Assembly: GCA_026724425.1 (NCBI GenBank) | Contig: JAIUCV010000282.1 | Coordinates: 806,001 to 870,000, forward strand | Direction of reading: 5' to 3' | From: Erythrophleum ivorense | Taxonomy: Eukaryota; Streptophyta; Magnoliopsida; Fabales; Fabaceae | DNA length: 64,000 nt | Shown: positions 47,830 to 58,253 of the stretch, one piece after another | How the letters are laid out: the number at the start of each line of letters is the position of its first letter | Position numbering within the stretch: position 1 is the stretch's first letter | Translations under genes and position numbers: made by a program | The notes under the pieces: model-generated | What the model saw: only the letters and a program-made list of their open reading frames with translations | Databases searched by the model: none | Told to the model about the DNA's origin: nothing

Positions 47830-48970
47830 GAACTTTTGCTCAATATCGGGAAGTAGGCAACCTTGTGGGTATATGGCCTCTGCTACACTTGGATCTGATA
47901 ATGATAAGAACTCTTTTTTTTTTTTTTGCTATAGTTATAGTCGAAAGTTGGATCCTTTTCTACTTCGTATGCAACACTTCCTCAGCCATACACAAAGCCC
48001 CCGCTTTTTTTTTCCTCCAGCAGCTACTATCCATAGAGCGACTTCATTTTTCAAGAAAAAATTTTGTGCATTTGCCACATTTGCAATGCTAGTTTAAGTC
48101 TTGTATATTCATTCTTAAACAAAAAAAGAATAAATATTATATACCAGTGATATATATGGAAGAGCGTTCAATAAAAGGAATAAAAAATATGACACTTACA
48201 AAAGTATTTTTAGATTTTTTGTCAACCCAAATACTAGATATTGGTTTTTGATGTGTTCACACGTGGAGTTCTACTTGAGTTACAGGCCTACCTAATTCTT
48301 TGGCTAGAATTGTAGCATGATCTATAAATGGAATATTACCACCAGTGTGAAGATATGGGCCATCGACCGAGTTGGAAGCTCTATTTTTCTTGACATGTTC
48401 ACTTCTTTGTTTTAATTCTACCTTGTTCCAATTAGCACATAAATCGTTTCAGATGTGTTCATTTATCCACATAGGTCGCTTTCTTTTATTTTGAACATAA
48501 TATATCAAATCTTTTAATCGATTTCTTACTTGATCTTTAAAGTTCTTGTAAATTTGACTTTATTGATCAAACATAATATTTTTGACAATTACACCCAAAA
48601 ATATCTATCAATTCATGTGCTTCAATATAGCAAGTCTAACAAATTTAGTATTGTGTGTGAAATTAAAATTTACCTAAAATTCTTTGAACCATAATTGTTT
48701 CACTGATTACAGAACTTCTTTCCATAAATTATAAGGGCCTAAGTAATTATGTTTTATCACTAATACTATATACTCGACGACTTCATGTCCATTAGGTGCA
48801 AATCTAATTAATGCATGTAACAAAAATGTAATGAATCTATTTCCATTAAAACATTTTAATGAGAATCCATACCATGTTTCACCGACTGGATAAATAAGTT
48901 ATTTCCCTATATCAACTCCTACTTGAATTTTAGAATACAAAACTACTCCATAAGTTTTATCCATCTACAT
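47830..48970 (-). pseudogene. Transposase_24-like protein gene, copy 2
   Basis: On the minus strand, about 48965-48680 gives MDKTYGVVLYSKIQVGVDIG, a stop, then PVGETWYGFSLKCFNGNRFI and VKQLWFKEF. After an apparent intron, 48560-48200 gives LKDLIYYVQNKRKRPMWINE, then VKKNRASNSVDGPYLHTGGN, then FIDHATILAKELGRPVTQVE and SIWVDKKSKNTFV. KKNR..N...LHTGG and LGRP..EV are hallmarks of the Transposase_24 family. The C-terminal region near 47950-47830 (SDPSVAEAIYPQGCLLPDIE) completes it. It has several stops. It lies 1.3 kb from copy 1 on the same strand, which suggests duplication within one element. Confidence 0.75.
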
Positions 48971-49258
48971 AAAAGCAGAAGGAAATAAAAAAAGCATGTC
49001 AAATATACATTCTCCATATCTAAAAATTATACATATATACAACTTACTATATTTTCAGTGTGAAAGGTGAGCCTTACAAAACAATGTCGTTCATATATGC
49101 ACGATGTATCAGCTGAATGGAGTTTGAATACATTATATTATTTGTCATCAGCTTCACGTGAGCTACTATGCTATAGCCATTTCACTGCAACTTTCAAAGG
49201 TCTTCTCCTCCCTATGTATGCAGAGTCACTGGTAAAACTTTTGTCACTTCAAAATTAG

Positions 49259-49505
49259 CAAGGGATAAAGACGAAGTAACTTCTCTTCATGTGAATCATA
49301 CCCTGATCTTTGCGTAAAGCTCCAGATGGCAGGGGATAAGGATAAAATACTTGGCACACAAGTGAGGACAAACCAAGGGAGAAATAAACTTTGGTACTTA
49401 CGTGAAGGCTCAGATGGTAAGGGACGAAGACGAAATACTTTGCATCAAGTGAGGACAAATCAAGGGAAAAAGTAAGTTTCATATCCACGTGAAGGTTTAG
49501 AAACA
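49259..49505. repeat. Threefold tandem repeat, unit about 70-90 bp
   Basis: Units begin near 49259 (AGGGATAAAGACGAAGTAAC), 49329 (AGGGGATAAGGATAAAATAC) and 49419 (AGGGACGAAGACGAAATACT), with GTGAGGACAAA(C/T)CAAGGGA and CACGTGAAGG in the later units. It is non-coding; the overlapping minus-strand ORF is an effect of the repeat. Confidence 0.75.
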
Positions 49506-49839
49506 TAAGTTTGTTTGCTTCCACTTAATTTGTTTGGTGGTTCATGTTTGTGTATATATATATATGTTATATTCACTAATAATTTGTAAATTATTATGTA
49601 ACATATTTTTTATTTAACTAAGTAATACATATGTCTAGAAATATAATTAAAAATTTAAAAATTATTTTAACATTTCATTTTTTATAAAAGACAACTTAAC
49701 TAAAATAAATACTTATATGAAATAATTATCTAAATGCAAGTGAATAAACCAATATGAAATTAATAACGTAATTAATTGATGTGAAACTACTCAATGTAAT
49801 TACAACATATTTTTTAAAATTCAATAGAAGAATTAATTA

Positions 49840-49955
49840 GGAAAAATTAGTACGGAGGACCCAGACCACCTAATATTTACTGGGAATGACCTTAAAAATC
49901 AATATTATTTTGCAAGACCAAGTAAAAACCAATAGACAAAAATGCCCTTCTCTGT
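49840..49955 (+). repeat. MULE terminal inverted repeat, left
   Basis: Shares with the reverse complement of 55257-55372 the words CAGACCAC(C/T)TAATATTTACT, GGAATGACCTTAAAA and ATAGACAAAAATG(C/T)CCTTC, with scattered substitutions. Confidence 0.9.
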
Positions 49956-50479
49956 AACATAAGCCATTCGAATTAAAACAGATTCAAAAGCCCTCTAAAC
50001 ACGGTTTTCTTCCTCCTCAACCCTCCATTGCCGCATTCAACCTTTTTCTCTTACAATTGGTAACTGAGAATTCTTGGACAGTTTCTTTCTTAACTAGTCA
50101 CTTAAAATCCCTAGATGATTTTTCACTAGATGGGCATCCTTCAATGATTTCAAGGATGCGTGCCAGACCTAGCCTTCAACGGGCTCTCTCGTGCTCGTAA
50201 ATCTATGAGAATCAATGGTAAACAACACCTTTTCTTCTCATTCGACAGGTCACAAGATTCAAACTTTCATTCCTTCTAAAATGCTAGTATGTACATGCTT
50301 TTACATTAGAATCAAATGCATGCTCAGTATTATTGGCTAAGGGAATTTAGGCAATGAATGACTAGACTCCAGATTTAGACTTATGGATATGAAATTCCTA
50401 CTAGCTTTATGCTATTGTGTATTGGATATTGTTGATTTATTTGAAACCTGAATTTGGGATAAGTTCTGCATTTTGGAAT

Positions 50480-50760
50480 AAGTTCTGATAATCTAGTAGC
50501 AACATTAGTAATGGGTCTAAACTTAGGAGTAAAATTTCCTAATTCAATTAGCAAAGTCCCTAAACTTGTGAGTAAAAGTTCTAAAACTATGAATATTCTA
50601 TGCGAAATCCCTAAACATGGTAGTAAATTGTTGAAATGTAGTAGTAATAGAATTAAACTTAGAAGTAAAGTGCCTAAATGTCAATAGTAAAAGACAATTC
50701 CTAAAACCTAGTAGTAAATGTCCTTAACCACAGGAGTAATATCCATAAATATGATAGTAA
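50480..50760. repeat. Irregular 'CCTAAAC...GTAGTAAA' micro-repeats (1)
   Basis: About eight loosely repeated words of the form CCTAAACxTxGxAGTAAA, 25-40 bp apart, close to the left end of the MULE. A second cluster lies at 52690-52870. Confidence 0.6.
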
Positions 50761-51129
50761 TCAAGCGTATGTTTTCATTTCTAGGGCTAAATTTTATAGG
50801 AAAAACAAAGGAAAATTTCATAACGTTAAAGAGGTAGGCAACATAATTGTTGTAGAGCAAATGATGTCCAAAATATAGTGAGGGAAATAAATAAGACTGT
50901 TTGTTATCCTTTTACAAGGGAATGTTGCAATTCTAGCAGAGTGGAAGAATTTGGAACCAAGTGAGCCAAAGAGGTATAAGGATGAAGCATATGAAAAGTG
51001 AATAGAGCATAAGAGGAAGCATGTTCCAGGAAATTCTCGTGTAAGGAAGTATTCATTATTATACATCCTTATAATCCCTCATTTAATGAGTTAATGCTAT
51101 TTTACTGAATTATTTGTGTTCTATAGATA

Positions 51130-52480
51130 CAATTTGTTATAAGTTGTTTGCCCTCTCAGTTTAAAGAAGCTGTAGACTTCATCAGAAAGAATAATGTGCT
51201 CAATAAGTTGGTGGAGGAAATGGGGTTTGAGAAGTTGTTAGATTTGGCATTCTAAACTCTGTTAAGGGACTTATGCATTGAGCTTGTTACAATCTTTAAT
51301 GTTCTAATAAAATCTCTATTAATTAGAGGTAAACAAGTCTAACTTTTGCATGCCTCAATTAGTGTAAAGCTTTTAAAAGTGATTATTTAATACTTGCCTT
51401 CGTTGGGTGTGTGTAAGTGATAACTATGGTGTCTAAAGTGCTGATAGAAGACTAAAGGCAGGAGAACTTAGGTGTCAGATGACACATTCTAGATGAGGAA
51501 CTCATGGTAACTAATATGTCTTCCCTTCCATATCACCTTTAATGATCCTTTGCTTGAAATCCTTATTTGATGTAGTTTGTGAACTTATTAGTGTAAAGAA
51601 ATCTCTTAAAACGTATAAGGCAGTATAATGTGGATGATTTGCTAGAAAAACTGTGGCCCGACAAAGTGAATTATAACATCATAGATTGCACCTTGGTAAT
51701 GTATTTGTAGGGTATTAGTTGTATTGTGTTGGATTGTACCTTGGACAGTATTGCTTATTTGAAAATGTTTATAGGTATTTGCTCATATGTTGTTTCTGAA
51801 TTACTGGTTATGTTTTACTATAGACCCTCATATATGCATTTTATACATCGTTGACTCATTGAGTCAAAGAACTAATGCAAGCCAAGAGAAAATGGCCCAC
51901 ATTATAGTAAAATTTTGTTATATTGTAATGACATTTAGTTTTTAAAGTTAATTGTAACTATGTGTGATACTGTGTATAGGTGATATAATAAAAGATCGAT
52001 TGACCACATTGTTAAAGCTTCTAAAACCTAAGAGATTTATGGTGGCAAGCCCAATTATCAACGTCAATTACGTTATGATGCCCAGCCAAATATGTAAGTA
52101 AACTATTTTAAACTTTCATTATTTGTAGTATTGCATGTATAAAACCTGACTTTATGGCATCACATTTGTTGCTTAGTGATGATTGTGGAATTTATTTGAT
52201 AAAATACTTGTAATGGTGGACTAAGAAACCAAAGTTTGAATGGAGAAGGCTTACCATGCCAACATATACTCCGTTTTAAGCTTCTCTTTCATTGTTTGTT
52301 ATAGTTTAATGCTTGGTGGCTCATGGTAAATGATTGTGGTTTCAGGAAGAGTTGTTTTGTGTCCAACTCATGGGGGACCTATTGAACCATCCACTGAACA
52401 AGTGCCGCGATGATGTAATGGCAGTTGCAATGATAACAACCAAATGGAAACAAATCAGAAAGACGTTATGCATTAACTAT
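51130..52480 (+). pseudogene. Ulp1-like (C48) protease gene of KAONASHI-MULE type, decayed
   Basis: Exons of a plant transposon-borne Ulp1-like gene can be read: IQFVISCLPSQFKEAVDFIR, then VEEMGFEKLLDLAF and LLRDLCIELV near 51130-51290 (the conserved domain usually upstream of the protease); LCFTIDPHICILYIVDSLSQ near 51810-51865 with the Asp of the triad; SDDCGIYLIKYL at 52175-52212 with the catalytic Cys; then KPKFEWRRLTMPTYTPF and, after an intron, EELFCVQLMGDLLNHPLNKC at 52348. The position of the triad His appears as NYW rather than HW. Internal stops are present. MULEs carrying ULP-like genes are known in plants as Kaonashi elements. Family assignment is from motifs seen here, without alignment. 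Confidence 0.7.
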
Positions 52481-52689
52481 TTCTTCCCCTATTGTTTCCT
52501 CTTCTCGATTTTGCATTATTATAGTTATAGATAAGAACATCTTGCTATGAGGCTTGTAAAAGGATGGTTGTAAATATTTGATTATTATGATTATAATAAG
52601 ATTATGAAATTCTTTGAATTTCTTTTGTCTGCTGTCACAATCATCTATTTTCTTAAGGTCCACTAAATCATGTCACTAAACTTGACATT

Positions 52690-52870
52690 AACGGTCAGAT
52701 TGCCAGAGCATGGAAGTAAATTCCCTGAAATTCACTAATAACATTTCTAAAATTTATATTAATGGACCTAAACCACACTAGTAACTATACTCTGGACGAT
52801 CCCTAAAATTAGGCGTAAATTTTCTTAAATATAATAGTAACACTTCTAAGTTTCATAGTAATTGCCTTAA
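52690..52870. repeat. Irregular micro-repeats (2)
   Basis: Same style as 50480-50760: words such as CCTAAACCACACTAGTAACT, CCCTAAAATTAGGCGTAAAT and TAATAGTAACACTTC follow each other over 180 bp, just downstream of the Ulp1-like gene. Confidence 0.55.
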
Positions 52871-53435
52871 AACTCTATACCATTGGATTATAAACCTGAA
52901 ATAAGAAAAAGGATTTACAAAAATGAAAATTAGAGGAGAATACTTTTTCATCCAATAATTCCCTTTAAATCTAAAGTGAAAACATCCCTTAACATGAAAA
53001 TTAAGATGATGACAAAAGGAAAGATATATTTAAGAGTTGCTTTTTTTTATTCTTACAAGACAAACCAGCCAAATGACCTCTATTATTTTGTAATGGTAAC
53101 TACTAAAAATCTTGTGTATTCTTCTTTGCCTCTTAATTTAAAAAGAAAAACCATTTTATCTATTATATTATCTTAAATGACATTACAATATTTTAAATAT
53201 TCATTTATTGGATATATAAATATATTAAATATTAATATATAATATATCAAATATAAGATATTTAATTTTTAAATATCTTCAAATATCCAAAATACTAGCA
53301 TAAAGACAAACCTTGCATGACCATTATTATTGAACATCGTATATTTCAAATATAATTAGATGACACTATTTTTCAGGATGTAATAGGAAGACACTAAGAC
53401 TGTCAATAACAAATAAGCATCATCATTATATCATA

Positions 53436-54222
53436 AGTAAAATCGAGCCAACCACCACAACCATGAGGACATTCTCAACTATAAGGGTTACTTCTGATAA
53501 AGCCTTCTCCAAAGGTATCTTCACAAAATCCAAAATTGTAACACTTAATTGCTTAGAGTCCTCATGCTAGATGAATCTCCTAACATCCTTCTCATCCATT
53601 AAGCATTCAATGTTCAGAGGTGTCTTTGGATTTGTACTAAGAACCTTTTTCAACTTCTCACATGTAGCCCTGAGCCTAAAACAAGCCTTGGCATTTTGGA
53701 AAACCTCAATTTTATACTACTCCTTAAATTTTGCACCAAAGTGATTGACCAAAATCTCATTAAACTCTCTACCACCTACAAACCTATCAAATGAATAGGT
53801 CAATACTTTCAGCTGCCCCTTTTTCAAGCCATTAATGCACATTTACATGCAAGCATGTCCAATATCAACAAAGGCAACATTCAATTGATTATTTTCAAGA
53901 AAATGTGTAAATTTCATAAGCCAAGGTAATTGATGTTGTTTTATGAATCAGGCATAAAGGGTACAAACCACCAATCTTGGCTGCATCTAAAATTGCCCTT
54001 ATCTGAAGATCAGTAAAATAAGTTAGAATTTCAATGCAACAATGAATAACAACTACATTCAGATTCTTTTCAGCTATGCCTTTGACATTAAATAACTTTA
54101 AGTACAACAAGTGTAGGAGTTTCATGCATGGACTTATCATTGAGCATAAAATCAATCCCCCTCTGCCTCGCAACAGTAATAATATAGCTCTTATTCCCAA
54201 AATTAAAACCAATAATGTTCAT
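53436..54222 (-). pseudogene. Hsp110-type (Hsp70-14/15-like) gene fragment captured by the MULE
   Basis: From an ATG at 54222 it reads MNIIGFNFGNKSYIITVARQ, then RGIDFMLNDKSMHETPTLVV. After a jump that omits about 75 residues it continues KGIAEKNLNVVVIHCCIEIL, YFTDLQIRAILDAAKIGGLY, LIHKTTSITLAYEIY, DIGHAC, KKGQLKVLTYSFDR, GGREFNEILVNHFGAKF, RLRATCEKLKKVLSTNPKTP and LNIECLMDEKDV, ending near VVVVGSILL at 53436. This is the N-terminal ATPase domain of the plant Hsp110 subgroup (the GFDFGN, YFTDLQRRA and CLMDEKDV signatures). Family members act as nucleotide-exchange factors and co-chaperones for Hsp70. Here it is truncated in the ATPase domain, has an internal deletion, a frameshift and several stops, and shows no introns in the continuous part. 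It cannot produce a chaperone. Confidence 0.85.
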
Positions 54223-55256
54223 CTTTACAGGGAAAGATGAACCAATTACTTAGGATATTGGTTTTCCAACCAAAAGGAATATTTGAAAAAAATAATGTCA
54301 TATTTACATATGATATATGAAATTTTCTGGTTACACAAATTAAATGAGTTTCAGTGAAAAGACCATGAAAACAAGTAAAATTGTTATTTGAGCAAGTGAT
54401 ACTTCTACTGCTGCTTTTGTTGTGGCCTTGGTGGAGGGAAAGTCTAGAAAATAGTGCTTAAGGTTTACTGGTATGTATGGTAGCAAGCAGTCCCTTTGTG
54501 TTAGCTGTAATGTGCTCATCACCAGAAATGTTGTTGGCCAAGCTTCTTTTTTTTTTCCTACATAACAGCTGCAGCAGCTTCTCTTTATTTTTAAGTGAAG
54601 GGAGTCATTCTTAGCATGCCTGATTTTCCATCCTCTACTCATTACAACTACATCTAAAAAAATAAAAATTCAAGCTTGTTCATTATTTTTGGAACCAAAA
54701 CAATAATTTCAATGAGAATAAAGCTAAAAGTAGGTAGTAATATTCATAAAAAGAAGTAATAATATTTTTAATAGTTATTACATTCTTTCAGAGGGTATGA
54801 AACATAAATAATGGTAGTAAAATTATTAAAAGTCCTTGTAACTCCATATAGACTATCCTTAACAAGCATAAGAATAAGAAGTCATTGCCATTAATTATGA
54901 AATTTTGAGAGACATAGCATTACTAAATTCTACAAAAAGGCCTTCAACATTAACAGATTAATAAGTCTTTTTAAGCCGTTCTATTCTGCTCACGCCATGA
55001 CTATGAGTAGCTTCAAATAACAAGATTGGAGAAAAAACTTGTGAGATGATGAGAGGACCAGATGAAGGGTGAAAGAAATAGGGAGAGGAAAGATGAAGAA
55101 ATGAAGGGAAGAAGGATGACAAGCTGAACAGAAGAAAGCTCAAGAAATAAAGGGAGGAAGCTTATGGAGGAAGTCAAAACTCATGGGGAACAAAAATGAC
55201 GGAAGAAGAAGAATCGATGACGAAAGTAAATTGCGCAGGTTTCATAAGGCTTGCTA
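54223..55256. other. MULE right interior, no recognisable gene
   Basis: Between the chaperone fragment and the right TIR. The minus-strand ORFs at 54340-54642 and 54958-55143 have no recognisable domain; the first could be leader sequence captured with the chaperone gene. Confidence 0.4.
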
Positions 55257-55372
55257 ACAGAGAAGGACATTTTTGTCTATCGATTTTCACTTGGTCCTAA
55301 AGAGTAATATTAACTTTTAAGGTCATTCCTAGTAAATATTAAGTGGTCTGAGTCCTCTATACTAATTTTCCT
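55257..55372 (-). repeat. MULE terminal inverted repeat, right
   Basis: Reverse-complement partner of 49840-49955; ends immediately before the second AATTAATTA. Confidence 0.9.
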
Positions 55373-55766
55373 AATTAATTATACTTATTATTTTTCAATT
55401 TCACTTCAACATTATTTTTATATCCCAAATTAATCCTTTAATTAATTGTTCCAAAACAAAAAAAAAATTAAAAACATATCATATATGTAGACGTAGATAA
55501 AAATTCAAACGAGTTCATTTATATGTATAAAACATAACATGATTTTTGTTCTTTTATCAATAGTCAATAAAAAAGTTATTAATAACGCGTTATTGTCCGA
55601 AAGTTCTTAAGGGCAATATTGTCCAAAAAAAAGTAATAAACTTTTTCTCTATCACATTTCCTCGTATTATATCCAAACAAAGGAAGAGAAACTTCTTTCT
55701 TCGCCCTTCTCACCCCTCTTAATTTTCTCTCTGCTTTTCTCCTCCACTTGTCCAAACAAAGCGTAA

Positions 55767-57032
55767 ATAAAAATACATACCCTACACGTTAAAATAAACC
55801 AAAGCTTTAAACTTTAAATCCTAAACTCTAAATTTCGAACAGTAAATATATATATAAAGTAAAAGTAAATTAAACAGAAAATTTTTAAATTTATTTTTTT
55901 ATGATAATAAAATAAATAAATAAAAATAAAAGCTCTTTTTAAAGCTAGATAGACAAATAATTTTTAAAGGACAATTTTGTCTTTTAAACTTATAAAAGAA
56001 GTAAATTTATTTTTTAAAATTTTTTTAAACACAAAACTAGGACATAAATGCATCTTAACTATTGCCCCATCACTTGTTAGTATTTGTCTTGGTCCAAAAT
56101 TTATAGTAAAAAGTACAATTCTTGAAGGAGTAAAAACAGAAAAGTTAATCTTGATATTGCTCATTTGATATACATAAGACGTGTAGATCCCAGCCCCCTC
56201 TGAACTTGGAGATCCTTGCCACTGTTATGAATGAGTGCCATGACGCTTCACCAAGGTGTAATAAATGTTATGTTCAAGCCTTCCTCATCTGGAGCAATTC
56301 TTGAACTAATATGCTAGCTACCACTCCAAGAAAAGTCTTCCGCTTTGATGGCCTTGCTCTCCTCAGATATGAACAATACACGAGCTGCCACAACATTGAA
56401 AATCAAAGAAGACAAAACAAAACAATAAAGAACTGCGGTATCATATTTTGTCTCTGCAGCAAAAGTCCTACGCTAAGTAGATGGGGTATAGAAGTTTTGC
56501 ATCCTTTTAATGTCATAAACAGATAATTAAAATCTCATCTCATTGGTTATTGGCTCAAAACAAGCTGAAACAACAGAAAAATAAATAAAAATAAAAGATA
56601 ACATTCCAACCATTCATGCTGACCATCTACCATAGAAGAGAATTTCTCATTGAATAGGATATCATCCCAGATATCAAACATCTCTATAAGGTGCATTTGC
56701 TTATAAGTTCTCCAGAAAATTTGAGATCAATGTTGTTATCTTTGCATTTGTTGGTTACTAATATGTCAATGGGTAATTCAAACTCTACTTATTAATAGGT
56801 TAAGTTTTTCAATATATTTTGAAATGAAATTCTTATTCTACTTTCTTGATTACGACAGTAAAAATATCAAAATTCATCTAGTTGAAATATTCAACCTCTT
56901 AAAGGGCAGAGTTTTTCATAGAATTAGTTACCTCATGCCAACAGCAACAGCAACAGAAACATGAAAGAAAGTCAAGTGACATGAAGGAGCAAATAGAACA
57001 TTGTTCTTGTTGCAAGTGTTGTAAAGCTCCTA
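55767..57032. other. 3' flank of the PORR gene, no further gene recognised
   Basis: AT-rich up to about 56170, then less biased DNA to the stop codon of the PORR gene. The part at 56180-56480 looks non-repetitive and could be a 3' untranslated exon of the gene on the minus strand. No protein domain is recognised in the ORFs at 55964-56168 and 56311-56526. Confidence 0.4.
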
Positions 57033-58253
57033 TCAAGGTGATAAAGAGTCATGTCTTTGCCAGCTATCCTCTTGTCCATCCTCATTGCTACTGATTTGAT
57101 CCTGGGACTTGGAATTAACAGCAGGTAAGCCCCGACGTCCTAAAACAACACGATCAAGAAGCCTTCTCCTTGCATCATATACGGGATTTGGTTCAATCAA
57201 ACACCCTCTCTCATAAGCTTCCCTCAGAAATACAGTGTGCTGTTTTCCCTTAGTTGACAAATAGAAGATCCCCGGGTGATCCAGGAACAAATCCCTTATG
57301 TTCAAGTCAATCCCAAACCATTTTCTGAACTGGCTTATCTTCTCTACTTCAATCATTTTCTCCACTGTCAAACTGAGAAATTCATGAACAATTGACACTG
57401 CTCGTTTTTCTAACGTCATCATTCCAGCCTTGGATTTCTTCTCACCCATCATCTCATATGGCCCCAAATATGGCAAACTCTGCCATTTCTTCACCTTGGC
57501 CTTATAATTCTTGCTCAGCCTCATCCCTGGAGGATACGCATGTTTGAAACTGAACTGCATTTCCGTCCGATCAGCACTGCAATCTTCTTTACAGCACTCA
57601 ACAACCCTCCAATTCTCAACAGCTGCTGTAAAATGATTGTTGGGAAGCACATCAACCAATTTCAATAAATGAGTATTAGGTTCGTGAGCATCACACAGTT
57701 GAAAAAGATGAGAATTTTGAGATATTATCGAGTCCTCAAAATCATCAGGAAGCCCAAGTTCCCGCCAAACCTTGAAAATGGCACGAAGAGGTACCATTTT
57801 GGATGCAGACATGGACAGTATCCGGACCAACCTATCAACAACAACAGGTATCGAAGCATTAATGGCCATCGCTTCCTGATGGGAAATTTCAAGAGCCGCA
57901 TCAGTTAATTTGCAAAATGGCTGGGACTTACTGGGTTCATAGAAAATGTGGAAAATATGAGGGTACTTGCGGAGAAAATAGGTGGCGCCACGGTTGAGAT
58001 GAAGCTTCTGGGAGAGCCTGGAGAGAAAATCAACCGAGACTGACTGCTTTTTTGGGTTTGCAAGGATAAGATCCTGAATAGCAATGACTTTGAGAAGGTT
58101 TTTGTACTTGTCCATCAGCTTCTCAAATGTGGGGTCTCTAGCTCTAGAAGCTACATACTGGGAAGATGTCATTTTTGATCGAACGGACATAGAATGACTG
58201 ACCGGGTGTTTGCTTAGAAATTTCACCAGGTGGGTAAACATTTTACTGCACAT
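57033..58253 (-). CDS. WTF9: PORR-domain organellar RNA-splicing protein, WTF9-like
   Basis: Intact single-exon reading frame of 406 codons. The PORR (plant organelle RNA recognition) domain starts around residue 37 (RARDPTFEKLMDKYKNLLKV) and continues with IQDLILANP, LHLNRGATYFLRKYPHIFHI, VDRLVRILSMSASKMVPLRA, RELGLPDDFEDSIIS, QFSFKHAYPPGMRLSK and DLNIRDLFLDHPGIFYLSTK, ending near LIEPNPVYDARRRLLD. The family binds and helps splice organellar group II introns. WTF9 of Arabidopsis acts in mitochondria on rpl2 and ccmFC transcripts. Length and motif order fit WTF9 better than other PORR members as I remember them. The first 35 residues are rich in Ser, Lys, Arg and His with few acids, consistent with a mitochondrial presequence; the Met at codon 5 or 27 could be alternative starts. 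The gene faces NBS1 head to head across 560 bp and is the only complete host gene here. Confidence 0.9.
   Translation of the reverse strand: MCSKMFTHLVKFLSKHPVSHSMSVRSKMTSSQYVASRARDPTFEKLMDKYKNLLKVIAIQDLILANPKKQSVSVDFLSRLSQKLHLNRGATYFLRKYPHIFHIFYEPSKSQPFCKLTDAALEISHQEAMAINASIPVVVDRLVRILSMSASKMVPLRAIFKVWRELGLPDDFEDSIISQNSHLFQLCDAHEPNTHLLKLVDVLPNNHFTAAVENWRVVECCKEDCSADRTEMQFSFKHAYPPGMRLSKNYKAKVKKWQSLPYLGPYEMMGEKKSKAGMMTLEKRAVSIVHEFLSLTVEKMIEVEKISQFRKWFGIDLNIRDLFLDHPGIFYLSTKGKQHTVFLREAYERGCLIEPNPVYDARRRLLDRVVLGRRGLPAVNSKSQDQISSNEDGQEDSWQRHDSLSP

Larger units (their letters stand above)
49840..55372. mobile_element. Mutator-like element (MULE), 5.53 kb, TSD AATTAATTA
   Basis: Bounded by two 116-bp, strongly similar terminal inverted repeats (49840-49955 and 55257-55372; ends GGAAAAATTAGTA... 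and ...TACTAATTTTCCT) and flanked by a perfect 9-bp duplication AATTAATTA (49831-49839 and 55373-55381). Long TIRs with a 9-bp duplication define Mutator-like elements. No MURA transposase was recognised. It carries a decayed Ulp1-like gene (51130-52480, plus) and an Hsp110-type gene fragment (53436-54222, minus), so it is a non-autonomous, gene-carrying MULE. It is nested in the larger Harbinger composite. Confidence 0.9.
35809..55766. mobile_element. Candidate giant PIF/Harbinger element with nested insertions
   Basis: The ends show similar inverted sequences: left TTACGTCTGGATAGG followed by AGAGGGAAAATAAAGGGAGG and a second TCCGTTTGG; right, reverse complemented, TTACGCTTTGTTTGGACAAG followed by GAGAGAAAATTAAGAGGGG and TCCTTTGTTTGG. 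Between them lie a PIF-type transposase and a Myb/SANT-like gene, the two-gene set of plant Harbinger elements. Removing solo LTR F (3.65 kb) and the Mutator-like element (5.53 kb) leaves about 10.8 kb. No clean TTA/TAA target duplication could be fixed, so the borders are provisional, and Transposase_24 fragments inside argue for further nesting. Confidence 0.45.

Noticed and set aside
56311..56526. Plus-strand ORF near the PORR gene as a separate gene
   Set aside because: Short and domain-less, and opposite to a likely 3' untranslated region of the PORR gene.
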